A DNA stretch of 8,027 nucleotides from Casp-actino8 sp965659595 (GCA_965659595.1 CBFHWN010000091.1:1-8027); one strand, 5' to 3'. Positions 1 through 6,445 are shown, counted from the stretch's first letter. Numbers and translations are program-made. Notes: a model not told the origin generated them from the letters alone.

Positions 1-112
1 TGTCGTTGGCGCTCCAGGAATTGCGCTTCGAGAACTTGAGTTCGTTCGGATTGAACATGAACTCGATCTTCTTCTTGGTCTCGGTCATGAGATAGGCCTT
101 CTGAATCGCCAT
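1..112 (-). CDS. Contractile injection system tube/LysM protein (Pvc7/Afp7-like), N-terminal fragment
   Basis: This is a partial gene: the first 37 codons, beginning MAIQKAYLMTETKKKIEF and continuing FMFNPNELKFSKRNSWSAND before the window edge. The FNPNEL(K/T)FS signature directly after a short beta-rich start is typical of the N-terminal CIS-tube domain of Pvc7/Afp7-like proteins. In described eCIS these join the inner tube to the spike hub and usually carry a C-terminal LysM domain, which would lie outside this window. The start is the ATG at 112-110, three bases after the upstream stop (TAG-CCC-ATG), with a GGAAGGTGG Shine-Dalgarno sequence overlapping the end of the preceding gene. The position, last in the order sheath, tube, tube, linker protein, agrees with the PVC gene order. 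The family call is confident; the presence of LysM is inferred. Confidence 0.85.
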   Translation of the reverse strand, partial: MAIQKAYLMTETKKKIEFMFNPNELKFSKRNSWSAND

Positions 113-115
113 GGG

Positions 116-3100
116 CTACCACCTTCCCCCTGCGATGCCGCGCCGTTCGAGTTCGTTGCGTAGTCGTTCGTCCACGATTCTGTTGATCCAGTCCATGAGG
201 TCGAGCAGCTGACTGGTCGTCACACCGGCAGCCGGTCCGTCGCCGGACACCTGGCCGACGATCTGCACGGGTCCGGGAGCGACGGTTAGGTCGGATGAAG
301 AGCGTCGAATCGTCGACGTCGACGTGGTCGTCGTCGAGCCATTTCTGCGCAGAGCCGTCGCCAGAACGGGTGAGACGGTTCGGCGAATGGACGGTGTCGG
401 TTCGAAGCCGTTCTCGAGCATGCGGGCCATGTCGTCGGCGGTCATCGCGCCGTCACCGGAGGTCGATCGTGATGACGGCGACGAGCGGCGAATGAGCACG
501 GGGGATCGTCGCCGTCGGAGAGGAGTCGACGACGATCTTGTGGTCGGACGATTCGTCTGCGAATTTGAACTGGACGTCGATGCCGAACCAGCAGGCGAAT
601 TCGAACTGGCCGTCGAAGTCGGGCGGACTTCTGGTCCGGGTGCGATGACGACCGGGGCCACGGGAAGGACGGCGTCGTCGGATGTCGTTCGTCGGATGGT
701 TCGGGTGGGTCTCCCGAGCGATCGACGCAGGCGACCTCGCCCAGCAACGGCGCTGGCCTGCTCGGGGTCGAAGGGACGTCGAAATTCGCCGATCGCCGGG
801 TCCGGAGCCGTTCTCGTGCTCGAGCCATTCGAGGGCGATGCACTGTGGGCGAAGCGTTCGGCAGCGACCGAACGACGAACATCCGACGTCGGTTCGGATC
901 GGCCGGATTCGTGGGACGGTGTCCTCGACGAAGTGCCCACTGGCATTGGTGCAGTTCGAGACGGTGAACTCGGCGACGCCTGCGCTGTCGCATCGTTCGA
1001 CGACCGAGATGTCGTTCCAGATGTATCGGTCGGCTGAGGGCGACGAGGCATGACGGCAGAGCTCGGGGAGGTGGCATCGTTCATGGTGCGAGCGATCCTG
1101 GCCGCGACGTCGGATGGCGACGGGGTGGCGGTCGACGAAGACACCGAGTCGATCGAGCGCCGAAGCGAGGACTGGTCGAGAGATGCGAGCGAGGAATTCG
1201 TGATGTCGAAGCCAGTCGCCGATTCGGCCGGAGTGCCCGTTTCGCGAGCGGCGAGACGTCGAACGAAATCGCCGGCCGCCTCGGGGCCGGCGCCGGTCAC
1301 GCGTGGTCCGGAGCCGCGATCGACGGTCGACCGAGACGTCGTGGACACCTGAGATGCCGTGAATGGCTGAGATGAAGTTGCTCGGCGAGGCACGACGCGA
1401 GCAGGCGTGGGCGTCGTGTTCGGACTTCCGCTCTGGCGGGAACCGATCGAACGGGCCAGAAGGCCGACGAAAGGCGATGATCCGGTTCCACCCGGGAGGA
1501 TCGTCTCGGTCGAAGACCGACGAGGTGACGAGGATCGGGAGCCGAGCGACCGACGAACGAGATCGTGCGAACTTTGACGACGTCGTGCAACGGTGGCCGG
1601 CCCCACGATCGCCGACTCGAGACTGGCGCGACGTGGTGAGGCAGAGGGGTTCGCTCGTGCCGTGCTCGAAGGGGATGTGCTGCGAGTTGCTTTCGATGCG
1701 CGCCGCGAGTCGGTTCCAGCCGTCGTCGATGTCGACTGGAGCGTTCGAGGAGTCGTCGTGGATGACGTCGAACGACGAGAAGGTGTGTCCGTCGGACGTT
1801 CGATCGACGGTGAAGGAGAGTTGGTCGAGTTCGTGAGCGCCGAGAGAAGAAGGCTGCTCGCCGGACGGCGACGGACGAGATCGCCCGCTCGCGGCACCGA
1901 ACGTCGAATGCCGGATGAATCGCCAGAGGACGAACTTGCTCCGTCGGACAGGCGGGCGACTCGATCGGCGAGAGTCGAAGCTGTGAAATCGCTCGGCGGT
2001 GGTTCCGTGGCGACCTCGTCGTGTTCGGCCAGACCGAGGCTTCGACGCCAGCTGGGAGTCGTCCAGGTCGACGCCAAAGGTGTTGTGTTCGAGAATGATG
2101 TCGTCGATGGTGTCGTCGTCGATGGCGCTGTGGTCGATGGTGTTGTGTTCGCGTCGACATGGCCGGTCGACAACCCTCCGGACGACGCCGTTCGGCGTGC
2201 CATTCCGTCGGGGGAGGTCCGAGCGTTGGGGTCGTCGGGTGACGTGGTGGAGGGCGAGGTGTCCGAGGTGGATGGTCGAACAGCCGACGGCGACGTGGAG
2301 GAGCCGGTCGACGCCAACGGTGATGGGTCGGGAGATCCGTTGGTCGTCGACGCTGGTGTCGGTCGAGGTGTGTCGTTTCGGAGCTGAGATGAGGATTCGA
2401 AAGTCGTCCAACCGGGCGACGACGAGTCGAGAGAAGCCGGAGCCGTCGATGGTGATGATGTCGTCGATGGTGATGATGTCGTCGATCGTGATGATGTCGT
2501 CGATCGTGATGTTGCGTTGGGTTTCCGCCGCGCCGAATCAGTCGCCGATGTCGAACGGTTCGGACGTCCGACTGGAGGGCCGTCGCGGTCGGACGACGAG
2601 CCGGACGGAAGGGCGAGAGGGCGCGCCCGTGGCGGTCGCGGCGTTGCCGGACGCACGGGAGCGAGTCGAGTTGGGGCGATGTGGGCGTCGTTCTGATTCG
2701 GTGGACGTCGAGATGGCTGGAGGCGGCGAGCGATCGACGACGGTGCGGTCGATTCGCCGAGCAAACTGCGACCACGGGCGTGCGAGGCCATGGGAAGACC
2801 TCGCGGTGGAACCTGCCGAACGACTCGGTTGCGAGAACGGGCTCGGCGAATGGCGATCAGATCGCGGTCACGCCATGGATCGAGGTCGTCCTGGCGTCCC
2901 GCTACTGCAGGAAGGAGCCATTGGGGAAACTTCACATCGGCCTGCAACGCAGAACTCGTCAGGTTGCGACGGACGGTTGCTGGGCGGCCGAGACCGTTCG
3001 CCAGCATCTGGGAGTTCGACACGACTCGGCCGATACGTGGCCGAGTGGCGAGTGCGCGCGACGTGATGATCGGCTGCGAGCGCGTGATGCGCCGGAGGGG

Positions 3101-3121
3101 GAGTGTGCTCACATCAGCCAT
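116..3121 (-). CDS. Long Ser/Thr/Arg/Pro-rich low-complexity protein in the Pvc6 position of the eCIS operon
   Basis: The product has 1001 residues and no recognised globular domain. Residues 1-110 are mixed (for example KFPQWLLPAVAG at 64-75). Residues 170-950 are dominated by Ser, Thr, Pro, Ala and Arg. They contain simple repeats (203-226 and 325-347) and about 30 Arg-Arg sites, many of the form hydrophobic-RR-S/T (IRRS 405-408, VRRS 522-525, LRRS 798-801, IRRT 912-915, IRRS 938-941). The C-terminus (967-994) looks like one amphipathic helix: TTSQLLDLMDWINRIVDERL. Tyr and Cys are absent and only 3 Lys are seen against about 130 Arg. The frame is supported by tight spacing on both sides: 6 nt after the tube stop and 3 nt before the Pvc7-like start. 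PVC/Afp loci have the small Pvc6/Afp6 protein (DUF5908-like, helical C-terminus) here, so this may be a greatly extended equivalent. From memory, Streptomyces CIS loci carry comparable low-complexity proteins with repeated VQR/VRR motifs. Function unknown. Confidence 0.75.
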   Translation of the reverse strand: MADVSTLPLRRITRSQPIITSRALATRPRIGRVVSNSQMLANGLGRPATVRRNLTSSALQADVKFPQWLLPAVAGRQDDLDPWRDRDLIAIRRARSRNRVVRQVPPRGLPMASHARGRSLLGESTAPSSIARRLQPSRRPPNQNDAHIAPTRLAPVRPATPRPPRARPLALPSGSSSDRDGPPVGRPNRSTSATDSARRKPNATSRSTTSSRSTTSSPSTTSSPSTAPASLDSSSPGWTTFESSSQLRNDTPRPTPASTTNGSPDPSPLASTGSSTSPSAVRPSTSDTSPSTTSPDDPNARTSPDGMARRTASSGGLSTGHVDANTTPSTTAPSTTTPSTTSFSNTTPLASTWTTPSWRRSLGLAEHDEVATEPPPSDFTASTLADRVARLSDGASSSSGDSSGIRRSVPRAGDLVRRRPASSLLLSALTNSTNSPSPSIERPTDTPSRRSTSSTTTPRTLQSTSTTAGTDSRRASKATRSTSPSSTARANPSASPRRASLESAIVGPATVARRRQSSHDLVRRSLGSRSSSPRRSSTETILPGGTGSSPFVGLLARSIGSRQSGSPNTTPTPARVVPRRATSSQPFTASQVSTTSRSTVDRGSGPRVTGAGPEAAGDFVRRLAARETGTPAESATGFDITNSSLASLDQSSLRRSIDSVSSSTATPSPSDVAARIARTMNDATSPSSAVMPRRPQPTDTSGTTSRSSNDATAQASPSSPSRTAPMPVGTSSRTPSHESGRSEPTSDVRRSVAAERFAHSASPSNGSSTRTAPDPAIGEFRRPFDPEQASAVAGRGRLRRSLGRPTRTIRRTTSDDAVLPVAPVVIAPGPEVRPTSTASSNSPAGSASTSSSNSQTNRPTTRSSSTPLRRRRSPVLIRRSSPSSRSTSGDGAMTADDMARMLENGFEPTPSIRRTVSPVLATALRRNGSTTTTSTSTIRRSSSDLTVAPGPVQIVGQVSGDGPAAGVTTSQLLDLMDWINRIVDERLRNELERRGIAGGRW
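119..127 (-). promoter_or_regulatory. Ribosome binding site for the Pvc7-like gene
   Basis: On the minus strand this reads GGAAGGTGG, near the AAGGAGG consensus, with a six-base gap (TAGCCC) to the ATG at 112. It lies inside the last codons of the 1001-residue gene. It is the strongest such site among the internal genes of the operon and fixes the start of the Pvc7-like gene. Confidence 0.6.
2081..2149 (-). repeat. Imperfect Pro-Ser-Thr-Thr repeat tract
   Basis: The tract encodes residues 325-347 of the 1001-residue protein, a run of PSTTA, PSTTT and PSTTS units flanked by NTT on both sides. At DNA level it is an imperfect tandem of GTCGATGGTGTC/GTTGTGTTC-like blocks. It resembles a mucin-like linker and could vary between strains by slippage. 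Confidence 0.7.
2445..2516 (-). repeat. 18-bp tandem repeat, four copies, inside the low-complexity gene
   Basis: On the plus strand the unit is GTCGATGGTGATGATGTC. Copies 1 and 2 (2445-2462, 2463-2480) are identical. Copy 3 (2481-2498) differs by one base and copy 4 (2499-2516) is degenerate at its end. On the coding strand the units encode a six-residue Ser/Thr repeat of the type RSTTSS or PSTTSS, at residues 203-226. The length is a multiple of three, so copy-number change would keep the frame. Confidence 0.9.
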
Positions 3122-3127
3122 GAGTCG

Positions 3128-3667
3128 TCACCGCTTGGCCTTCTTCGGAGCGGCTTTCTTCTTCGGCGCCGACTTCTTCGCTTTCTTGGCCGGCTTGGCC
3201 TTGTGGTCGGTCACCGTGAATCCGTGATGGGCGATCTCCAGTTCCTCGATCGGGAAGTCGTCATTGGAGATGGAGAAGTCCGGCCCACTCCACGACACCG
3301 GAAATGCCTCTTGAAGGGTCCAGGTGCGCAGGCGTTGGCCATCGGCACTGACCAGAGTGATGGCGACCGTCGTCCGCTTCAATTTGTTACCGTTCTTTTC
3401 GAAGGCCCCGGCCGACGACGCATCGATCCAGACCAAGAACCCGTTGTCCTGGGTGATGCCTCTTTTCAGGCGGACGTTGTCGAACGTGAAACGACCGGGG
3501 AGTTTGTGGGTGTGGAAGTTCTGGCCGCCTTCCACCACTTCTTCGACTTCGACGGTGACTGATAGTCCGGAGGCCTCGCTGAATTGGCCGAGGGGTCGGC
3601 CGTCAACCTCGACCATGAAGGTGGCCGACGTCGGGCTGAAGTCTCGGTAGGCGTCGAACTTGGCCAT
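3128..3667 (-). CDS. Inner-tube protein of the contractile injection system (gp19/Pvc5-like) with a Lys-rich C-terminal tail
   Basis: The product has 179 residues. It belongs to the T4 gp19-like tube family: a single beta-barrel fold with FMVEVDGRPLGQFSEASGLSV (17-37), the PGRFTFDNVRLKRG segment (57-70), W80, a second Trp pair near 116-126 (RTWTLQEAFPVSWSGPD) and the closing IEELEIAHHGF (140-150). Hexameric rings of such proteins stack to form the inner tube through which cargo is delivered. Residues 155-179 are an added tail with 12 Lys plus Ala and Pro, resembling a histone H1 tail, which the first tube protein lacks. The reading frame stays open upstream to an ATG at 3817, but that would add 50 residues of out-of-frame DUF6760 coding sequence. 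The ATG at 3667-3665 (MAKFDAYRDF) is 7 nt after the DUF6760 stop and matches usual family starts. No clear Shine-Dalgarno sequence is visible, so translational coupling is likely. Confidence 0.9.
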   Translation of the reverse strand: MAKFDAYRDFSPTSATFMVEVDGRPLGQFSEASGLSVTVEVEEVVEGGQNFHTHKLPGRFTFDNVRLKRGITQDNGFLVWIDASSAGAFEKNGNKLKRTTVAITLVSADGQRLRTWTLQEAFPVSWSGPDFSISNDDFPIEELEIAHHGFTVTDHKAKPAKKAKKSAPKKKAAPKKAKR

Positions 3668-3674
3668 GGCGGAC

Positions 3675-3854
3675 TTAGACGGACAGGAGTTTCTTGGCTT
3701 CGTCGAGAGCGCGCCGGTTGAGGGCCGCAACTCGCTCGACGAGGTTGACTCGGTCGGCGTGTTGAAGATCGAGGAGTCGGTCGAGATCCCAATGGATGTG
3801 GTAAGCGAGATAGGCAATCTCGTCCCACAGGGCGTCCTCGGGATACAGCTCCAT
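3675..3854 (-). CDS. DUF6760-type small eCIS protein
   Basis: The product has 59 residues, MELYPEDALWDEIAYLAYHI at the start, followed by HWDLDRLLDLQHADRVNLVERVAAL and a basic helical end. The pattern YP-x(5)-(L/W)-(D/Y)E-(I/V)A-(Y/F)-(L/I)-AYH-(I/F)-HW, then a D-x(3)-L-DL-x-H-x-(E/D)-R-x(3)-V/W stretch and a final INRR/LNRR, matches what I know of DUF6760 proteins, found between tube genes in phage-tail-like injection loci. The exact role is unknown; a baseplate or tube-assembly accessory is plausible. The start ATG shares its first base with the TGA of the upstream gene (TGATG), and the stop TAA lies 7 nt before the second tube gene. It is easily missed because of its size. A mostly helical fold is likely. 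The family call is from sequence memory, not a search. Confidence 0.8.
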   Translation of the reverse strand: MELYPEDALWDEIAYLAYHIHWDLDRLLDLQHADRVNLVERVAALNRRALDEAKKLLSV

Positions 3855-4354
3855 CAGTTGTCTCGATGAACCTCTTCGATCACCGAGCCGCCACGACGTC
3901 GTCCGGTCGCAATCTGAACGTCGTCGTCGTCATCATCGTCATCGTCGTCGTCGAACGAGTCCTCGATTTCGACGATCTCTTCGACGTCGTCGAGTTCGGC
4001 CGTTGCACTTCCGGCGATCGCTTGGTTCGCCTCGTCCAGGAAGACTTGAACGTCGGCGGGACTTCCGAAGTTGATGACTCCGTAGAGATCCTGCAGGAAC
4101 GCCAGGTCGGCAGCGAACAGGTTCTCGACCTCGCGCGGCGTGACAGCCGACAGACTTCCGAGCTCGGTGACCACTCGGGCGAGAACGATGATCGTCAAGT
4201 ACGGATCGTCCGCACTCTGCACGCGCGGATCCCGCAATGGCTCGATTTCGTCGCGAGCCGTCGCGAGTCGCATCACGCCACGGCGATGGACGGTCCCGTC
4301 GGGACCGAGGTAGCCGCGCGGCAGAGTGAAGGCGAATTCCGTCTTGAGAGCCAT
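3854..4354 (-). CDS. Tail-assembly/chaperone-like eCIS protein with acidic C-terminal run
   Basis: The product has 166 residues. Residues 1-95 form a compact part: TEFAFTLPRGYLGPDGTVHR (5-24), GVMRLATARDEIEPLRDPRV (26-45), PYLTIIVLARVVTELGSL (51-68) and EVENLFAADLAFLQDLYGVIN (75-95). This pattern is common in eCIS and tailed-phage-like loci, annotated as phage tail assembly protein or uncharacterised; it is reminiscent of tail-assembly chaperones (Mu gp41/E-like), which is an inference. Residues 119-145 are strongly acidic and end in 11 consecutive Asp (135-145), followed by GRRRGG. The frame extends upstream to 4705 but that overlaps the tube gene; the ATG at 4354-4352 (MALKTEF) overlaps the tube stop by one base (TAATG) and gives the normal family start. 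Its end overlaps the DUF6760 gene by one base, so all three should be made together. Confidence 0.8.
   Translation of the reverse strand: MALKTEFAFTLPRGYLGPDGTVHRRGVMRLATARDEIEPLRDPRVQSADDPYLTIIVLARVVTELGSLSAVTPREVENLFAADLAFLQDLYGVINFGSPADVQVFLDEANQAIAGSATAELDDVEEIVEIEDSFDDDDDDDDDDDVQIATGRRRGGSVIEEVHRDN
3920..3952 (-). repeat. Trinucleotide tract encoding 11 Asp
   Basis: Eleven consecutive triplets, GTC or ATC on the plus strand (GAC/GAT on the coding strand), encode an unbroken poly-Asp run at residues 135-145 of the tail-assembly-like protein. Eight of the eleven are GAC. It is in frame and its length could vary by slippage without breaking the gene. Confidence 0.9.
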
Positions 4355-4788
4355 TAGGCCTTGAAGAGACCTTCGTGGGTGATGGTCAGTTCTTCGATCA
4401 TGACGTCGTCGGTTCCGGCGTCGAGGTCGGAAGCGCTCCACTTGGAGGGCCAGCCGCTCTCGAAGTTCCACCGGCCGACTTCGGTGCCGGCGGCGTCGTA
4501 GATGACGATCGAGCCATTGGTGCGCTCGACCGTTCCTTCGAGCACGTTCTTGTGCCAGTCGATGATCGCCGTGTCGGCCGAGAGGCCGCGCTTCAGGACG
4601 ATGTCGTCGTACTTGGTGCGACCCGGACGCTTGCGGATGATGATCTTTCCACCCACGGTGTCCTGATACTCCACGACTTCGGTCGAGTAACTGAGTCCGG
4701 AGCATCCGGAGAAGCGTGCGAGTTCGACGCCCTCCAGCTCCAGAGCGAATTGAGATCCGAGAAATTCGAGATCGTGATCATTGGCCAT
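4354..4788 (-). CDS. Inner-tube protein of the contractile injection system (gp19/Pvc1-like)
   Basis: The product has 144 residues, a normal length for the family, without extra tails. It shows the tube hallmarks: FALELEGVELARFSGCSGLS (14-33), a PGRTKYDDIVLKRGL segment (55-69), W78, R89, an IYDAAGTEVGRW strand pair, GWPSKW (112-117) and the closing MIEELTITHEG (129-139). It is clearly a paralogue of the 3128-3667 product, with the same order of motifs. In PVC-like particles the abundant tube protein is generally the gene next to the sheath, so this is the likelier main tube subunit and the other a variant or end-ring form. The start is the ATG at 4788, with AAAGGA about 9-10 nt upstream, 22 nt after the sheath stop. 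A second, out-of-frame ATG lies 7 nt further upstream and is ignored. Confidence 0.93.
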   Translation of the reverse strand: MANDHDLEFLGSQFALELEGVELARFSGCSGLSYSTEVVEYQDTVGGKIIIRKRPGRTKYDDIVLKRGLSADTAIIDWHKNVLEGTVERTNGSIVIYDAAGTEVGRWNFESGWPSKWSASDLDAGTDDVMIEELTITHEGLFKA

Positions 4789-4810
4789 GATTCATGTTCC
4801 TTTCGAGAGA

Positions 4811-6367
4811 TCAGGAGGCCTGACGGAGCTGGCTGATACGGAAGATGACGAATTCGGCCGGCTTCACCGGAGCGATGCCGACTTCGACGATGACTTTGCC
4901 TTGGTCGATCGAATCCGGAGGATTGGTCTCGGCGTCGCACTTCACGAAGAAGGCCTGTTCGGCGGTAGCACCGAAGAGAGCACCGTCTCGCCACAATCCA
5001 CGGAGGAAGGCCGAGATGGTTCGCTTCAGACCCTCCCAGAGTTTCTGGTCGTTCGGCTCGAAAACGGCGAATTGCGTGCCTTCCATGATCGCCGTTTCGA
5101 TCATGTTGAAGAGACGGCGGACGTTGATGTAGGTCCAGTCGGTGTTCGACGACAGAGTGCGGGCACCCCACACGCGGATGCCACGGGTGCCGAACGGACG
5201 GATGCAGTTGATACCAATCGGGTTGAGAAGTGCCTGCTCGCCCTTCGTGATGTCGAGTTCGGTGGAGAGAACGCCGCGAACGACTTCGTTGGCGGGGGCT
5301 TTCCACACACCCCGGGTGTCGTCGACTCGGCTCCAAATGCCGGCCACGTGACCCGACGGCGGAACGAGAATGGTCTCGTCGGCCGGGCTGGTGCTGGCCG
5401 GATTGTCGACGCGAATCCATGGGTAGTAGAAGGCGGCGAAGGCCGAGTCGTACATGGCGACGTCGGAGCGCCATTCCTTGACCTGCTGGGGTGACATTCC
5501 CGGGGGAGCGTCGAGAACTGCCATGCGGTTGGCCTGGCCCTCGCAATGGGTGATGAGGGCGGTCTGCACGGCCTTCCACATGCCGAGGTCGACCGATCCG
5601 TCTTCCTTGGTAGCGGCGGTGAGCAGGTCGGGAACCATCACCATGGTGACTTCATCGGCGATGACGAGGCCGTTGATGCCGGTGCGATCGCTTTCGCTGC
5701 CGGCGAAGTGCTTGGTCTTGACTTCGACCGGTACGGCGGGTGCAGGTGTGATCGCGAAGATGCCGGTCTTGAGTCCGGCGAGTGACAGGTCGGTCAGGCT
5801 CTTCAGGTCGACCTTCGTCTCGACCTTGACCTTTTTCGACTGGCCGTTGACGGCCTTCACCACATCGGCGAGGGACACGTCGTCGAAGCGCTCGACTTCT
5901 TCGCCGCCCTCGTTCACGACGAGGTTGAACTTCGGTGCCTCTTTCTCCTCGACCGGCGAACCCGGCTCGATGGTCACCGACAAACCGTCGGCGGCTCCGA
6001 TCGACTGGATCTCGAGCGGTTGTCCGAGCGCACGGTCGACTGCCGGAAGTGCCAGCTGACCGGGCTGATCGGACGGAGCCTGGTGGGCGACTCGCACGAT
6101 GTAGGCGAGGCCGCCACCGTTGTTGAAGAAACCGTAGACCGAGTGAGGCAACATCGCCCCGGGCACGAAACCGCCGTATAGCGACTCGTACTGCGTCCAG
6201 CTGGTGACCAGACGCGGCTTCAGACCTTGCGGATCGCTCGGATCATCCTTCGGATAGTCGGCGGTGAAGCCGACGAAGGCGGCGACGGCGGTGAGACCCG
6301 CCGACAGTGTGGCTTGGCCCGACGGCACCTCTTCGACGTAGACACCTGGAGTCAAGTACGAGGGCAT
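4811..6367 (-). CDS. Contractile tail sheath protein (Pvc2-4/Afp2-4-like)
   Basis: The product has 518 residues. The N-terminus MPSYLTPGVYVEEVPSG (1-17) is the standard sheath start, whose arm links neighbouring subunits. GLTAVAAFVGFT (24-35), YESLYGG (60-66) and HSVYGFFNNGGGLAYIVRV (75-93) complete the conserved first part. Residues about 110-230 are a variable, probably surface-exposed insertion. The conserved core resumes at 231: MVPDLLTA (244-251), NRMAVLDAP (280-288), YYPWI (314-318), PPSGHVAGIWSRVDDTRGVWKAPAN (336-360), GINCIRPF (385-392), WGARTL, YINVRRLFNMIE (413-424), then LFGATAEQAFFVKCD and IAPVKPAEFVIFRI near the end. Sheath contraction drives the inner tube into a target. PVC and Afp have three or four sheath paralogues; only one is visible here. 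It is the first gene of the operon and has a good ribosome site. Confidence 0.97.
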   Translation of the reverse strand: MPSYLTPGVYVEEVPSGQATLSAGLTAVAAFVGFTADYPKDDPSDPQGLKPRLVTSWTQYESLYGGFVPGAMLPHSVYGFFNNGGGLAYIVRVAHQAPSDQPGQLALPAVDRALGQPLEIQSIGAADGLSVTIEPGSPVEEKEAPKFNLVVNEGGEEVERFDDVSLADVVKAVNGQSKKVKVETKVDLKSLTDLSLAGLKTGIFAITPAPAVPVEVKTKHFAGSESDRTGINGLVIADEVTMVMVPDLLTAATKEDGSVDLGMWKAVQTALITHCEGQANRMAVLDAPPGMSPQQVKEWRSDVAMYDSAFAAFYYPWIRVDNPASTSPADETILVPPSGHVAGIWSRVDDTRGVWKAPANEVVRGVLSTELDITKGEQALLNPIGINCIRPFGTRGIRVWGARTLSSNTDWTYINVRRLFNMIETAIMEGTQFAVFEPNDQKLWEGLKRTISAFLRGLWRDGALFGATAEQAFFVKCDAETNPPDSIDQGKVIVEVGIAPVKPAEFVIFRISQLRQAS

Positions 6368-6370
6368 CTG

Positions 6371-6378
6371 TTTCCTTT
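6371..6378 (-). promoter_or_regulatory. Ribosome binding site for the sheath gene
   Basis: The minus strand reads AAAGGAAA with a short gap to the ATG at 6367. A closely similar AAAGGA precedes the first tube gene near 4798, in keeping with both being highly expressed structural proteins. Confidence 0.65.
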
Positions 6379-6445
6379 CCCGTGCTCTGAATAGGACGTG
6401 ATGTGAGTTCTGAAGTTGATGGATGATGTAATTAGCACGATCCAG

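Noticed and set aside
453..2411. 652-codon open frame on the minus strand, in another frame from the 1001-residue gene
   Set aside because: It starts and ends inside the longer gene, has no ribosome site or operon spacing, and its Arg/His/Asp-rich product is what a shifted reading of TCG/CGA-rich DNA gives.
2445..2516. Regular repeats as a possible CRISPR array
   Set aside because: The copies are directly adjacent without spacers, only 18 bp, in frame in a coding gene.
1297..2775. 492-codon minus-strand frame full of Arg and His
   Set aside because: A third-frame shadow of the same gene, explained by the lack of TpA; no family pattern.
1999..3066. 355-codon plus-strand frame antisense to the long gene
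   Set aside because: Low-complexity shadow (repeated MSSMVMM-like units come from the 18-bp repeat); no upstream signals and opposite to the operon.
3668..3817. Upstream extension of the second tube gene to an ATG at 3817
   Set aside because: The added 50 residues are the DUF6760 coding sequence read in the wrong frame; tube proteins start at the MAKFDAYRDF position.
4355..4705. Upstream extension of the tail-assembly-like gene to an ATG at 4705
   Set aside because: The added 117 residues are Arg/His-rich shadow of the first tube gene; the TAATG junction gives a far better start.
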